NCBI GenBank assembly: GCA_946478755.1
Contig: CAMLDJ010000111.1
Span: forward strand, 1-16,152
DNA: 16,152 nucleotides
Origin: an uncultured Pedobacter sp.
Lineage (GTDB): Bacteria > Bacteroidota > Bacteroidia > Sphingobacteriales > Sphingobacteriaceae
Direction: 5' to 3'
Shown: positions 1 through 5,884 of the stretch, piece by piece
How the letters are laid out: every line of letters begins with the position of its first letter
How positions within the stretch are numbered: the stretch's first letter is position 1
Notes under the pieces: generated by a model
What the model saw: only the letters and a program-made list of their open reading frames with translations
What the model was told of the DNA's origin: nothing
Database searches by the model: none
Position numbers and translations under genes: made by a program

Positions 1-309
1 TTTTTGAAGAAAAGCTATTGCATAAATTGTGAATGGGACATAAACTACCACTTCAACAATCACCAGTATCGGGAACAACCAGACCGCGTGTCTGGGTTTT
101 GCCATGGATGTTGGTAAAATAACATGAGCATGAAAATAAAACAAACAAATGTTAAAAAAATAGAAGATGGCGTAATTTCCTAAGCTTGCAAAATATCCTC
201 TTAGCAATCCTGTAATTACAATTTCATAGAACATAAAGAAGAACCACGCTATGAAATGAATTCGATATTTTTTTATTGACAGATAGTATCCTTTTAAACG
301 TTCCCCCAT
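1..309 (-). CDS. Sensor histidine kinase (LytS/YehU-like), N-terminal membrane part, truncated by window edge
   Basis: Minus-strand reading frame open from the ATG at 309 to the window edge, 103 codons; an in-frame stop lies a short distance upstream, so 309 is the only ATG start. The product begins MGERLKGYYLSIKKYRIHF and shows three hydrophobic segments at about residues 17-37, 41-63 and 73-100. The middle one ends in the FYFHAHVILP pattern typical of the membrane sensor region of Bacteroidota LytS/YehU-type histidine kinases. The catalytic His_kinase and ATPase domains would lie outside the window, so the call rests on the N-terminus and on the LytTR regulator next door. Such kinases phosphorylate a LytTR response regulator. 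The gene order is odd: the regulator lies upstream and is separated from the kinase by a gene on the other strand, so the kinase may have its own promoter within 310-391. Confidence 0.65.
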   Translation of the reverse strand, partial: MGERLKGYYLSIKKYRIHFIAWFFFMFYEIVITGLLRGYFASLGNYAIFYFFNICLFYFHAHVILPTSMAKPRHAVWLFPILVIVEVVVYVPFTIYAIAFLQK

Positions 310-313
310 TTCA

Positions 314-342
314 TGTAATATAGTAGTGCTTTAGTGTAATAT
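314..342. promoter_or_regulatory. Pair of direct repeats TGTAATAT spaced 21 bp, possible LytTR-type operator
   Basis: The octamer TGTAATAT occurs at 314-321 and again at 335-342, giving a 21-bp start-to-start distance with a 13-bp spacer. LytTR-domain regulators typically bind two direct half-sites about two helical turns apart. The pair lies between the kinase start (309, minus) and the 47-residue peptide gene (392, plus), so it could act on either. The repeat is AT-rich, so chance is a real alternative, and the half-site differs from the ACCAC type seen near 1526. Confidence 0.3.
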
Positions 343-391
343 TTTTCCCGTGTTTTACAATTAGCCATAACTTAAATAAAAAACAAAAATT

Positions 392-535
392 ATGAAAAAG
401 AACCAAGCACGGGTAAATCTACAGAAAACAACATTGTTTGTATTCAAATCAAAAAAAAATGATGGCAGGCCTATTACCGATCCAACAGTTCCACCTACCA
501 CAACCGTAACCTTTTTTGCAGGGGCAAAACATTAA
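392..535 (+). CDS. 47-residue Thr/Pro-rich peptide, possible RiPP (lanthipeptide-like) precursor or signal peptide
   Basis: Open frame ATG 392 to TAA 533-535. The N-terminal half is basic (MKKNQARVNLQKTTLFVFKS, then KKN) and resembles the leader type Lys-x-Leu-x-Lys-Thr-Thr-Leu-x-x-Phe of small Bacteroidota class I lanthipeptide-like precursors. The C-terminal half (from about residue 24) is rich in Thr (6) and Pro (4), with TDPTVPPTTTVTFF, and ends GAKH. It has no Cys, so lanthionine rings could not form within it, and no Gly-Gly leader motif. An intrinsic terminator begins 16 bp after the stop (551-601) on the same strand, which supports real plus-strand transcription. It sits divergently to a membrane histidine kinase and convergently to a LytTR regulator. 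No modification enzyme is in the window. That it is translated is fairly likely; that it is a RiPP or pheromone precursor is inference. Confidence 0.5.
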   Translation: MKKNQARVNLQKTTLFVFKSKKNDGRPITDPTVPPTTTVTFFAGAKH

Positions 536-550
536 TTAATTAATTATCAC

Positions 551-601
551 AACACTAAGATTTAATCTGGTATGCCCCGGTTGGACCTTAGTGTTTTTTT
601 C
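551..601 (+). terminator. Intrinsic terminator of the 47-residue peptide gene
   Basis: AACACTAAG (551-559) pairs perfectly with CTTAGTGTT (587-595), followed by a run of T to 601. The 27-nt loop contains the last codons of the convergent response regulator. The T-run lies on the plus side only, so it terminates plus-strand transcription coming from the peptide gene. Confidence 0.7.
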
Positions 602-1308
602 TCCAAAAAAGTTAAAAATTGCTTTTTATAAGTAGTTCCCAAAGGGACATCAAGTTTATTATTCAGCGTTATTGTGGCCCCCTCGATCTTATTAATATAA
701 TCCATTGACACAATATAAGATCTTTGGACCCTTATAAAAGAACTATTCCCTTCCAGTTTAGCCTCCAGTTCTTTCATGGTCAGATATGCGATGTACATAT
801 TATTTACTGTGTGAATTTTTACGTAGTTATTCAGACCTTCGATCGCTACAAGCTCTTTCAGATTTACCCGAACAAATTTCTGGACCTGATCCGTTTTAAT
901 AAAGAAAAAATCCTCCTTTGGTACTTCTTTTTTAACATTTACATCCGGTTTAAGCAGGCGATTGATCATCAATGCAAATTTGCTCATTGAAATAGGTTTT
1001 AGCAGGTATTCATTAGCCTGTACGCCAAAAGCGTCAATGGCATATTTGGCATGGGCAGTGGTAAAAACCAGGTACCTGGTTTTATGCCTGATGGCATGCG
1101 ACAAGTCCAAGCCAGTCATGCTCGGCATATCAACATCCATAAAAAGGATATCTATATCATCTTCCACGGTAATGTCCATCAAGGCTTTCAGCGGATCAGT
1201 GAAATACTTAAGCAATTGCAGATTAGGCATTGCATCAATATAATCAGCCAATAGATCGACAGCATGTTTTTCATCGTCAATAATAACGCAGTTTAATTTG
1301 GTCTCCAT
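562..1308 (-). CDS. LytTR-family response regulator
   Basis: Two-domain regulator of 248 residues from the ATG at 1308; an upstream in-frame ATG at 1356 would add 16 residues. The 1308 start is preferred because the protein then begins METKLNCVIIDDE, the usual receiver start, and because a TAAGTTTG -7 element lies at 1338-1345, inside the longer version. The receiver has the acidic pair IIDDE, the phosphoacceptor Asp in LFMDVDMPSMTG (about residue 58 of the short form), the conserved Thr in FTTAH and the Lys in LLKP. The C-terminal LytTR DNA-binding domain shows the marks AIEGLNNYVKIH and FIRVQRSYIVSM. It is presumably phosphorylated by the LytS-like kinase at 1-309 and binds direct repeats; matching candidate sites lie at 1523-1564 and perhaps 314-342. 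The gene order regulator then kinase, with an opposite-strand gene between, is unusual. Confidence 0.93.
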   Translation of the reverse strand: METKLNCVIIDDEKHAVDLLADYIDAMPNLQLLKYFTDPLKALMDITVEDDIDILFMDVDMPSMTGLDLSHAIRHKTRYLVFTTAHAKYAIDAFGVQANEYLLKPISMSKFALMINRLLKPDVNVKKEVPKEDFFFIKTDQVQKFVRVNLKELVAIEGLNNYVKIHTVNNMYIAYLTMKELEAKLEGNSSFIRVQRSYIVSMDYINKIEGATITLNNKLDVPLGTTYKKQFLTFLEKKTLRSNRGIPD

Positions 1309-1337
1309 TGAATCGCTTTTAATTGATATAACCTTTA

Positions 1338-1345
1338 CAAACTTA
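1338..1345 (-). promoter_or_regulatory. Candidate -7 element for the response regulator
   Basis: The minus strand reads TAAGTTTG at 1345-1338, an exact match to the Bacteroidota -7 consensus TAnnTTTG. It would give a leader of about 20 nt before the ATG at 1308. No clear TTG lies about 20 bp upstream, so the promoter would be weak or activator-dependent. A copy of the CATTnGCGTAATATA motif (1371-1385) lies just upstream. Confidence 0.4.
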
Positions 1346-1358
1346 TGTTTATTCACCC

Positions 1359-1523
1359 TTAAAAATACGCCATTCGCGTAATATATTTTATTATTCCAAT
1401 AAGTTTACTAAACAAAATTAGATGAAATGTAATTAAAACCATAATTAATAAACCAAAAAATATGAACAGGACAAGATAAGACACTTTTTTAGTTATAAAC
1501 TCAAAGCAGTTATTCATTTTCAT
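1359..1523 (-). CDS. Possible 54-residue membrane peptide (uncertain)
   Basis: Minus-strand frame from ATG 1523 to TAA 1359-1361. The product starts MKMNNCFEFITKKVSY and has one long hydrophobic stretch (about residues 16-38) followed by a short basic tail. It ends 50 bp upstream of the preferred response-regulator start, on the same strand, and so could be the first gene of that operon. Against it: the DNA is AT-rich, where Ile/Leu/Phe/Lys frames arise by chance, no good promoter is seen, and its start codon overlaps a direct repeat that looks like a regulatory site. Not recognised as a known family. Confidence 0.25.
   Translation of the reverse strand: MKMNNCFEFITKKVSYLVLFIFFGLLIMVLITFHLILFSKLIGIIKYITRMAYF
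1371..1385. repeat. CATTnGCGTAATATA motif, copy 1
   Basis: This 15-mer matches positions 1563-1577 at 14 of 15 bases. This copy lies just upstream of the response regulator -7 element, and the other copy just upstream of a plus-strand TTG -33 element. The GTAATAT core also occurs in the 314-342 repeats. A shared operator for this locus is plausible but unproven. Confidence 0.4.
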
Positions 1524-1564
1524 TCACCACAGAAAAAACACTGTTCACCACGTAAAACCACTCA
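1523..1564. promoter_or_regulatory. Triple direct-repeat site with LytTR/BtsR-like geometry
   Basis: TTCACCAC occurs at 1523-1530 and 1544-1551, exactly 21 bp apart. Read as ACCACAGA (1526-1533), a 13-bp spacer, then ACCACGTA (1547-1554), it resembles the ACC(G/A)CT(C/T)A-N13 repeat bound by the LytTR regulator BtsR/YehT. A third half-site, ACCACTCA (1557-1564), fits that consensus exactly and is one helical turn further on. The site ends 14 bp before the TTG of a plus-strand promoter, a usual activator position. The LytTR gene at 562-1308 is the obvious candidate binder. Confidence 0.5.
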
Positions 1565-1577
1565 TTAGCGTAATATA
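1563..1577. repeat. CATTnGCGTAATATA motif, copy 2
   Basis: Second copy of the 15-mer described at 1371-1385, one base different. It overlaps the end of the third ACCAC half-site and abuts the TTG at 1579-1581 of the candidate plus-strand promoter. Confidence 0.4.
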
Positions 1578-1578
1578 A

Positions 1579-1609
1579 TTGGAGGGAGTTTCTTTCTTTT
1601 ATACTTTTA
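1579..1609 (+). promoter_or_regulatory. Candidate plus-strand promoter with no downstream gene
   Basis: TTG at 1579-1581, a 20-bp spacer, then TACTTTTA at 1602-1609, which matches TAnnTTTG at all but the last base. This is the Bacteroidota sigma-factor layout. Transcription would start near 1614 and run into two strong hairpins, with no open frame of note. Confidence 0.4.
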
Positions 1610-1613
1610 GTAA

Positions 1614-1740
1614 ATCTCCTATTAAAAACAGTAGTCCCTGGCACCCCCCCAGTGCCAGGGATTAATAAATTGTCAAAAAAAGTTTGGTACGTTCTCGTAT
1701 ATATTTAGTTCTAAAGGGAGTTAATCCTCCCTTTAGTTAC
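1614..1740 (+). ncRNA. Possible small RNA with two strong hairpins
   Basis: No protein gene is seen between 1524 and 1832, but two perfect 10-bp stems stand out in AT-rich DNA: TCCCTGGCAC (1635-1644) with GTGCCAGGGA (1652-1661), loop 7; and CTAAAGGGAG (1711-1720) with CTCCCTTTAG (1727-1736), loop 6. They follow the candidate promoter at 1579-1609 and the LytTR-like site. Neither is followed by a good T-run on the plus strand. On the minus strand the first is followed by CTACTGTTTTT, so they may instead form the 3' end of the PAP2 transcript. The small-RNA reading is inference. Confidence 0.25.
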
Positions 1741-1832
1741 TAAATAATCTGCCTCAACAAAAAATGCCATTTGAGTTCATGTAATACCAGTATGACCGGA
1801 ATAGGTATTTAATTCTCTTATTTATTGAACGT

Positions 1833-2453
1833 CTAGATTTTAGCCATCGATTTTCCCAGATACCAGCATCCCCAGGTGAAAAACGGTGCGGCCAGAATAT
1901 CAGCCGTATAATGAACATGCTGGATCAGCAGCAATATTGCAAGAAAAACGGAAGCACCAAAAGCCAAGATCTTATCGTTCCTGCGGTCCATACAAAGCGC
2001 ACCCAAAAATACCGTAGCAGTATGTCCGGAAAAAAACAAGTCCTTGGTAATTACATTTGAACGATAAAAGAAAATCGAACATGGATCGGTAAGGTTAATG
2101 ATATCGACAGGAGGATTAAGAGGAACCAACGTTATGGTGATTATCCTGGCTGTACATAGAAATATAAACGCCCACAACGCAGTTAGGCACATCATTGTAT
2201 TTTTAGACATCCGATAAATGAATAAACCTATCATTGTGTATAGTACAATAAATATTCCTCCAGAAACGTCTTTCGCGGGAATAACAGTAAGTAACCAGTC
2301 ATTTAGTACAGTTCCTTCTCTCAGTTCAATATGCGAGAAAAAATGTGGGATGAAAATTAAAATCGCAATAAAAATCAGCATTCCGAGGATAATTTTAATT
2401 CGAAACGCTTGATAATCCCAGGCTATCTGCCAGGTAAATTGGTTAGACTGCAT
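1833..2453 (-). CDS. PAP2-like phosphatase of the sphingomyelin-synthase type (membrane protein)
   Basis: 206-residue integral membrane protein with about six hydrophobic segments. The motif CTARIITITLVPLNPP, then TDPC, the block DLFFSGHTATVFLGAL (about residues 138-153) and QHVHYTADILAAPFFT (about 178-193) match the PAP2_C (sphingomyelin synthase-like) family. The His of SGHT and the His and Asp of HYTAD form the expected catalytic triad. The family acts on lipid phosphates or transfers phospho-head-groups in the membrane; Bacteroidota make sphingolipids, so a sphingolipid or phospholipid role is plausible, but the substrate cannot be read from the sequence. The gene stands alone, divergent from the GMC operon. 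A CAAATAAA at 2487-2494 (minus strand TTTATTTG) may be a weak -7 element. Confidence 0.8.
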   Translation of the reverse strand: MQSNQFTWQIAWDYQAFRIKIILGMLIFIAILIFIPHFFSHIELREGTVLNDWLLTVIPAKDVSGGIFIVLYTMIGLFIYRMSKNTMMCLTALWAFIFLCTARIITITLVPLNPPVDIINLTDPCSIFFYRSNVITKDLFFSGHTATVFLGALCMDRRNDKILAFGASVFLAILLLIQHVHYTADILAAPFFTWGCWYLGKSMAKI

Positions 2454-2591
2454 TAAATCGGTTAGTTATTTGTTTTTAAAATTATACAAATAAAGCGATT
2501 TAATATATAAGTTATAAACACTCATACCCTTATTCCTGACAACCTTTAGTAAAATATTTGATTCGTTATATCATTGAACCTAAACATGACG

Positions 2592-2621
2592 AAATGCGGC
2601 TTGTAAGCCGCATTTTTTTTT
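2592..2621 (+). terminator. Plus-strand terminator hairpin in front of the GMC operon
   Basis: AAATGCGGCT (2592-2601), loop TGTA, AGCCGCATTT (2606-2615), then T to about 2621. The T-run is on the plus strand, yet no plus-strand gene lies upstream: the PAP2 gene is on the other strand. It lies 56 bp before the GMC start, so it may be an attenuator in that operon's leader or the end of a small RNA. Confidence 0.65.
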
Positions 2622-2676
2622 ATTTACAAATTGTTATAAAAAGTATAAATTACATCAACAAATACAGCAAATCAAA

Positions 2677-4413
2677 ATGAATGAATTCCAGATCAAGAAA
2701 TCTCCTGTCAGGTATGATGTAATAATAGTTGGGTCAGGAGCCGGAGGTGGAATGGCAGGATACGTCCTGGCAAATGCGGGGCAAAAAGTACTAATGCTTG
2801 AAGCGGGCGACAATTTTGACCCGCGCACAGACGCGCAACAGCTAAAATGGCCATGGGAATCTCCACGAAGAGGGGCTGGTACTACACGGCCGTTCGGTGA
2901 TTTTGATGCTTCGTATGGTGGCTGGGAACTTGATGGAGAACCTTACACACAGAAAAACAACTCAGAGTTCGCCTGGTTCCGGTCAAGAATGTTGGGTGGA
3001 CGAACCAATCACTGGGGTCGGATTTCTTTGAGAATGGGTCCTGACGATTTTAAATGTAAAGATGGTTTAACGGACGACTGGCCCATAACTTATGAAGAAG
3101 TAAAACCTTTCTATGATAAGGTCGACCGCCTGATTGGAATCTATGGAACCGTGGAGGGTATAGAAAACGAACCAGACGGAATTTTTCTGGCCCCACCAAA
3201 GCCTAGGTTACATGAGTTATTTATAAAAAAAGCCGGACAAAAAGCCGGAGTAAAGGTAATTCCGGGAAGAGGCGCTGTTCTAACTGAGGCGCTTCCGGGC
3301 AATAACGACCGGGCACCTTGTTTTTACTGCGGACAGTGCGGAAGAAGCTGTAAGGTTTACGGAGACTTTTCTGCATCATCCTGCCTGGTCATACCTGCAG
3401 TGAAAACCGGCAATTTGACAGTAATTACCAATGCAATGGTCAGAGAAGTGCTTACAGATCAACATGGCCTTACAACGGGAGTATCCTATGTTGATACTAA
3501 AGACCTTCGCGAACATCAGGTGAATGCAGGGATTGTAATCCTGGGTGCCAGCGCATGCGAATCTGCAAGATTACTTCTAAACTCAAAATCTTCCGCACAT
3601 CCTAACGGCCTGGCTAATAGCAGTGGAGTAATCGGAAAATACCTTCACGATTCAACAGGAGCCAGTCTAAGTGGTTTCTTACCTCAGCTAATGGATCGAA
3701 AGCGTTATAACGAAGATGGGGTTGGGAGCGTACACATTTATTCGCCCTGGTGGCTTGATAATAGAAAACTGGATTTTCCCCGTGGATACCATATTGAGTA
3801 TTGGGGAGGGATGACCATGCCGGCCTATGGCTTTGGCGGAACTGTGCCGAAAATGAATGGTATGGTGCCAGACAGGAACGGGAAGATGAAGGAAGCTGGG
3901 GGATATGGTATTGGACTGAAAGATGATTACAGGCGTTTCTATGGCACAGGGGTTGGAATGGCAGGCAGGGGAACAGCTATAGCGAAAGAAAGTAACTATT
4001 GTGAAATAGATCCTAAGGTAGTTGATAAATATGGAATTCCTGTATTACGTTTCAATTATAAATGGGCACCGGAGGAAATAAAACAAGCTAAACATATGCA
4101 GGAAACATTTCAAGCGATGATGCATGCGATGGGTGCAATCATTACATCCGATATTCATGGCGCCGAAACCAATTACGGATTAGAAGCACCCGGTAAAATT
4201 ATACATGAGGTGGGTACAATACGAATGGGAGATGACCCTAAAAAATCAGCTTTGAATAAGTGGTGTCAGGCACACGAATGTAAAAATCTATTTGTTGTTG
4301 ACGCTGGGCCATTTGTACAACAAGGTGACAAAAATGCAACCTGGACGATCCTTGCGTTATCGATGAGAACAGCTGAATACATCCTGGATCAGAAAAAAAA
4401 GCAAAATATCTAA
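2677..4413 (+). CDS. GMC-family FAD-dependent sugar/polyol dehydrogenase, large subunit, with Fe-S-like Cys cluster
   Basis: 578 residues, GMC oxidoreductase. The N-terminal FAD-binding site is YDVIIVGSGAGGGMAGYVL (about 13-30), with the ribose-binding acid in LEAGD (41-45) and the family block MLGGRTNHWGRISLR (105-119). The C-terminal domain has HEVGTIRMGD (510-519), whose His is the likely catalytic base, and DKNATWTILALSMR (551-564), with Asn553 at the second active-site position. A cluster CxxCxxCxxxC (Cys215, 218, 221, 225) plus Cys236 has ferredoxin spacing, suggesting an Fe-S centre that passes electrons on, as in FAD glucose and fructose dehydrogenase large subunits. There is no signal peptide; it is probably exported by riding on the Tat-signal partner encoded 5 bp downstream. 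The usual cytochrome c subunit is absent from the window. Substrate unknown. Confidence 0.88.
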   Translation: MNEFQIKKSPVRYDVIIVGSGAGGGMAGYVLANAGQKVLMLEAGDNFDPRTDAQQLKWPWESPRRGAGTTRPFGDFDASYGGWELDGEPYTQKNNSEFAWFRSRMLGGRTNHWGRISLRMGPDDFKCKDGLTDDWPITYEEVKPFYDKVDRLIGIYGTVEGIENEPDGIFLAPPKPRLHELFIKKAGQKAGVKVIPGRGAVLTEALPGNNDRAPCFYCGQCGRSCKVYGDFSASSCLVIPAVKTGNLTVITNAMVREVLTDQHGLTTGVSYVDTKDLREHQVNAGIVILGASACESARLLLNSKSSAHPNGLANSSGVIGKYLHDSTGASLSGFLPQLMDRKRYNEDGVGSVHIYSPWWLDNRKLDFPRGYHIEYWGGMTMPAYGFGGTVPKMNGMVPDRNGKMKEAGGYGIGLKDDYRRFYGTGVGMAGRGTAIAKESNYCEIDPKVVDKYGIPVLRFNYKWAPEEIKQAKHMQETFQAMMHAMGAIITSDIHGAETNYGLEAPGKIIHEVGTIRMGDDPKKSALNKWCQAHECKNLFVVDAGPFVQQGDKNATWTILALSMRTAEYILDQKKKQNI

Positions 4414-4418
4414 AAAGC

Positions 4419-5036
4419 ATGAATAGACGTCAATCCTTAAAAATCCTTGGCTTAACTACATTAAGCAGTACCGTGTTATTGGAAGCTTGCAGACCCGGCG
4501 CCGATCAATCGAAACTTACAAAAGCACCTGTTGAGCGGCCGACATCAGGCAGGCAGGAATTTGAAGTTGCTAGGGATAAAAAACTAAACGCTGATCAATT
4601 TTTCAACCAGCACGAAATGGCCACAATTACTGTTCTCGCCAATATCATTATCCCTGAAGATCAAAAATCGGGAAATGCCTCTGATGCAAAAGTGCCCGAC
4701 TTTATTGAATTTATTGTTAAGGACATTCCCGCTCATCAGTTACCTATGCGCGGTGGATTAAAATGGCTGGATCTGCAATGCTTAAACCGCTTTGAGAAGC
4801 CGTTTAAAGATGCCTCGAAAACTCAACAGACCCAAATGCTCGATCTTATTGCTTACCCGGATCGGGTTACAACAGGAATGGAGCAGGGCGTTTCGTTCTT
4901 TAGTCTCATGAGAAATCTCACAGCCTCAGGATTCTTTACCAGCGAAATAGGTATAAAAGATCTGGGCTATAAAGGAAATGTTCCTAACAAATGGGAGGGG
5001 GTTCCTGCGGATGTTTTAAATCAGCACAACCTTTGA
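4419..5036 (+). CDS. Gluconate 2-dehydrogenase subunit 3 family lipoprotein (Tat signal)
   Basis: 205 residues, starting 5 bp after the GMC stop, clearly the same operon. The N-terminus MNRRQSLKILGLTTL carries a twin-arginine motif (Arg3-Arg4), followed by a hydrophobic stretch and a lipobox LLEAC with Cys24, so it is predicted to be a Tat-exported lipoprotein. The body (ADQFFNQHEMATITVLANI, then IIPEDQKSGNASDAKVPDFI) matches the Gluconate_2-dh3 family, the gamma or small subunit that matures and exports GMC dehydrogenase large subunits. It probably anchors the complex at a periplasmic membrane face and carries the GMC subunit through Tat. It is not catalytic itself. Confidence in the family is high; the anchoring role is inference from signal and context. 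Confidence 0.88.
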   Translation: MNRRQSLKILGLTTLSSTVLLEACRPGADQSKLTKAPVERPTSGRQEFEVARDKKLNADQFFNQHEMATITVLANIIIPEDQKSGNASDAKVPDFIEFIVKDIPAHQLPMRGGLKWLDLQCLNRFEKPFKDASKTQQTQMLDLIAYPDRVTTGMEQGVSFFSLMRNLTASGFFTSEIGIKDLGYKGNVPNKWEGVPADVLNQHNL

Positions 5037-5070
5037 CTAAATACTCGACACTCATGTACCATACATTCCC

Positions 5071-5100
5071 ATGCCCGATATAATTTATATCGGGCATTTT
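5071..5100 (+). terminator. Terminator of the GMC dehydrogenase operon
   Basis: ATGCCCGATATA (5071-5082) pairs over 12 bp with TATATCGGGCAT (5086-5097), loop 3, followed by TTT and a GCTT. It lies 35 bp after the subunit 3 stop. Confidence 0.75.
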
Positions 5101-5139
5101 GCTTACCAGGAATTAACAAATTCAACCGAGAAAAGTCTT

Positions 5140-5180
5140 AAAAAAAGAAACGGGGATAGGTCCTAAGACTTACCCCCGTT
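5140..5180 (-). terminator. Terminator of the outer-membrane protein gene, with alternative pairing
   Basis: On the minus strand AACGGGG (5180-5174) pairs with CCCCGTT (5155-5149), followed by TCTTTTTTT (5148-5140), a clear intrinsic terminator about 125 nt after the stop at 5306. The loop holds AAGTCTTA (5171-5164), which can pair with TAAGACTT just past the T-run (5140-5133), so a pseudoknot or competing helix is possible. Confidence 0.65.
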
Positions 5181-5305
5181 AAATTAACGCTCTCACCACA
5201 AATGTAGGTATTATTTTTAATTCCCCAAACAAACTTTGTTTAAATATTAATAGCAACGCTGATCCGGTGCCACAAGCACTAGCTACAGTACTGAATTTAA
5301 ATACG

Positions 5306-5884
5306 TTATTTCATATCACGCTCTACTTTTCTAGCTGTACTTTTCCCCGGAAGGTAAATTTGGAATCCGACACCGATTCCGAGATTATGTGCATATGCAC
5401 TTGAACCAAAACCAAGGACGCCATTATATTTCAGCAAAGCTTCAAGACCAATTGAAGGTGTGACAAAATAAGTAAAGCCAGGACCAAAACTAAATCCCAA
5501 TCCGTTAGTGCTACCACCGCTAGAAGGATTATACCCTTGTATTCCGACAGTAGCCTCGCCAAAGAATCTGGAGCTATTGACAATTTCATTAGCACCGGTT
5601 GCTCCATAATATCTACCCAATGCACTAACACCGTAACTAAAATCAGTTCCCGATCCTTTTTGTGTAGCCAGACCCAGATCAACTTCAGCTCCAATAGCCA
5701 GTCCATCCTGTACAAACCATGCTGCTTTTGGGCTTATATTAAAAGTGAATTGATTGGGCTCATCTAAGCCAAACCTGATATCAGATAAATCTGAACCTAT
5801 CATTATATTGCCTTTTTGTATTTGGGCCTTGGTTCCAAACGACAGGGAGGCGCCCAAAAACATAGTAAAAATTAACTTTTTCAT
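5306..5884 (-). CDS. Small outer-membrane beta-barrel protein
   Basis: The start is set at 5884 (product MKKLIFTMFLGASLSF...), 192 residues. The longer frame to 5941 would put 19 residues before a classic signal peptide, so it is unlikely. The signal runs to about residue 20 with cleavage after TKA, before QIQKG. The mature part alternates polar and hydrophobic residues and is rich in Gly, Ser and aromatics (IMIGSDLSDIRFG, FSYGVSALGRYYG, FFGEATVGIQGY, LGFSFGPGFTYFVTP, SIGLEALLKYNG, NLGIGVGFQIYL), the pattern of an eight-strand OmpA/OmpW-like barrel as in the outer-membrane beta-barrel families of Bacteroidota. The last barrel strand is followed by a short basic tail. Function not assignable; the gene stands alone, divergent from the oxidoreductase. 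Confidence 0.8.
   Translation of the reverse strand: MKKLIFTMFLGASLSFGTKAQIQKGNIMIGSDLSDIRFGLDEPNQFTFNISPKAAWFVQDGLAIGAEVDLGLATQKGSGTDFSYGVSALGRYYGATGANEIVNSSRFFGEATVGIQGYNPSSGGSTNGLGFSFGPGFTYFVTPSIGLEALLKYNGVLGFGSSAYAHNLGIGVGFQIYLPGKSTARKVERDMK

Noticed and set aside
1309..1356. Upstream ATG for the response regulator adding 16 residues
   Set aside because: The extra residues do not resemble a receiver N-terminus, and the -7 element at 1338-1345 lies inside the extension.
5227..5241. AAACAAA/TTTGTTT near-palindrome
   Set aside because: The loop is too short for an RNA hairpin, it is AT-rich, and no promoter context was seen.
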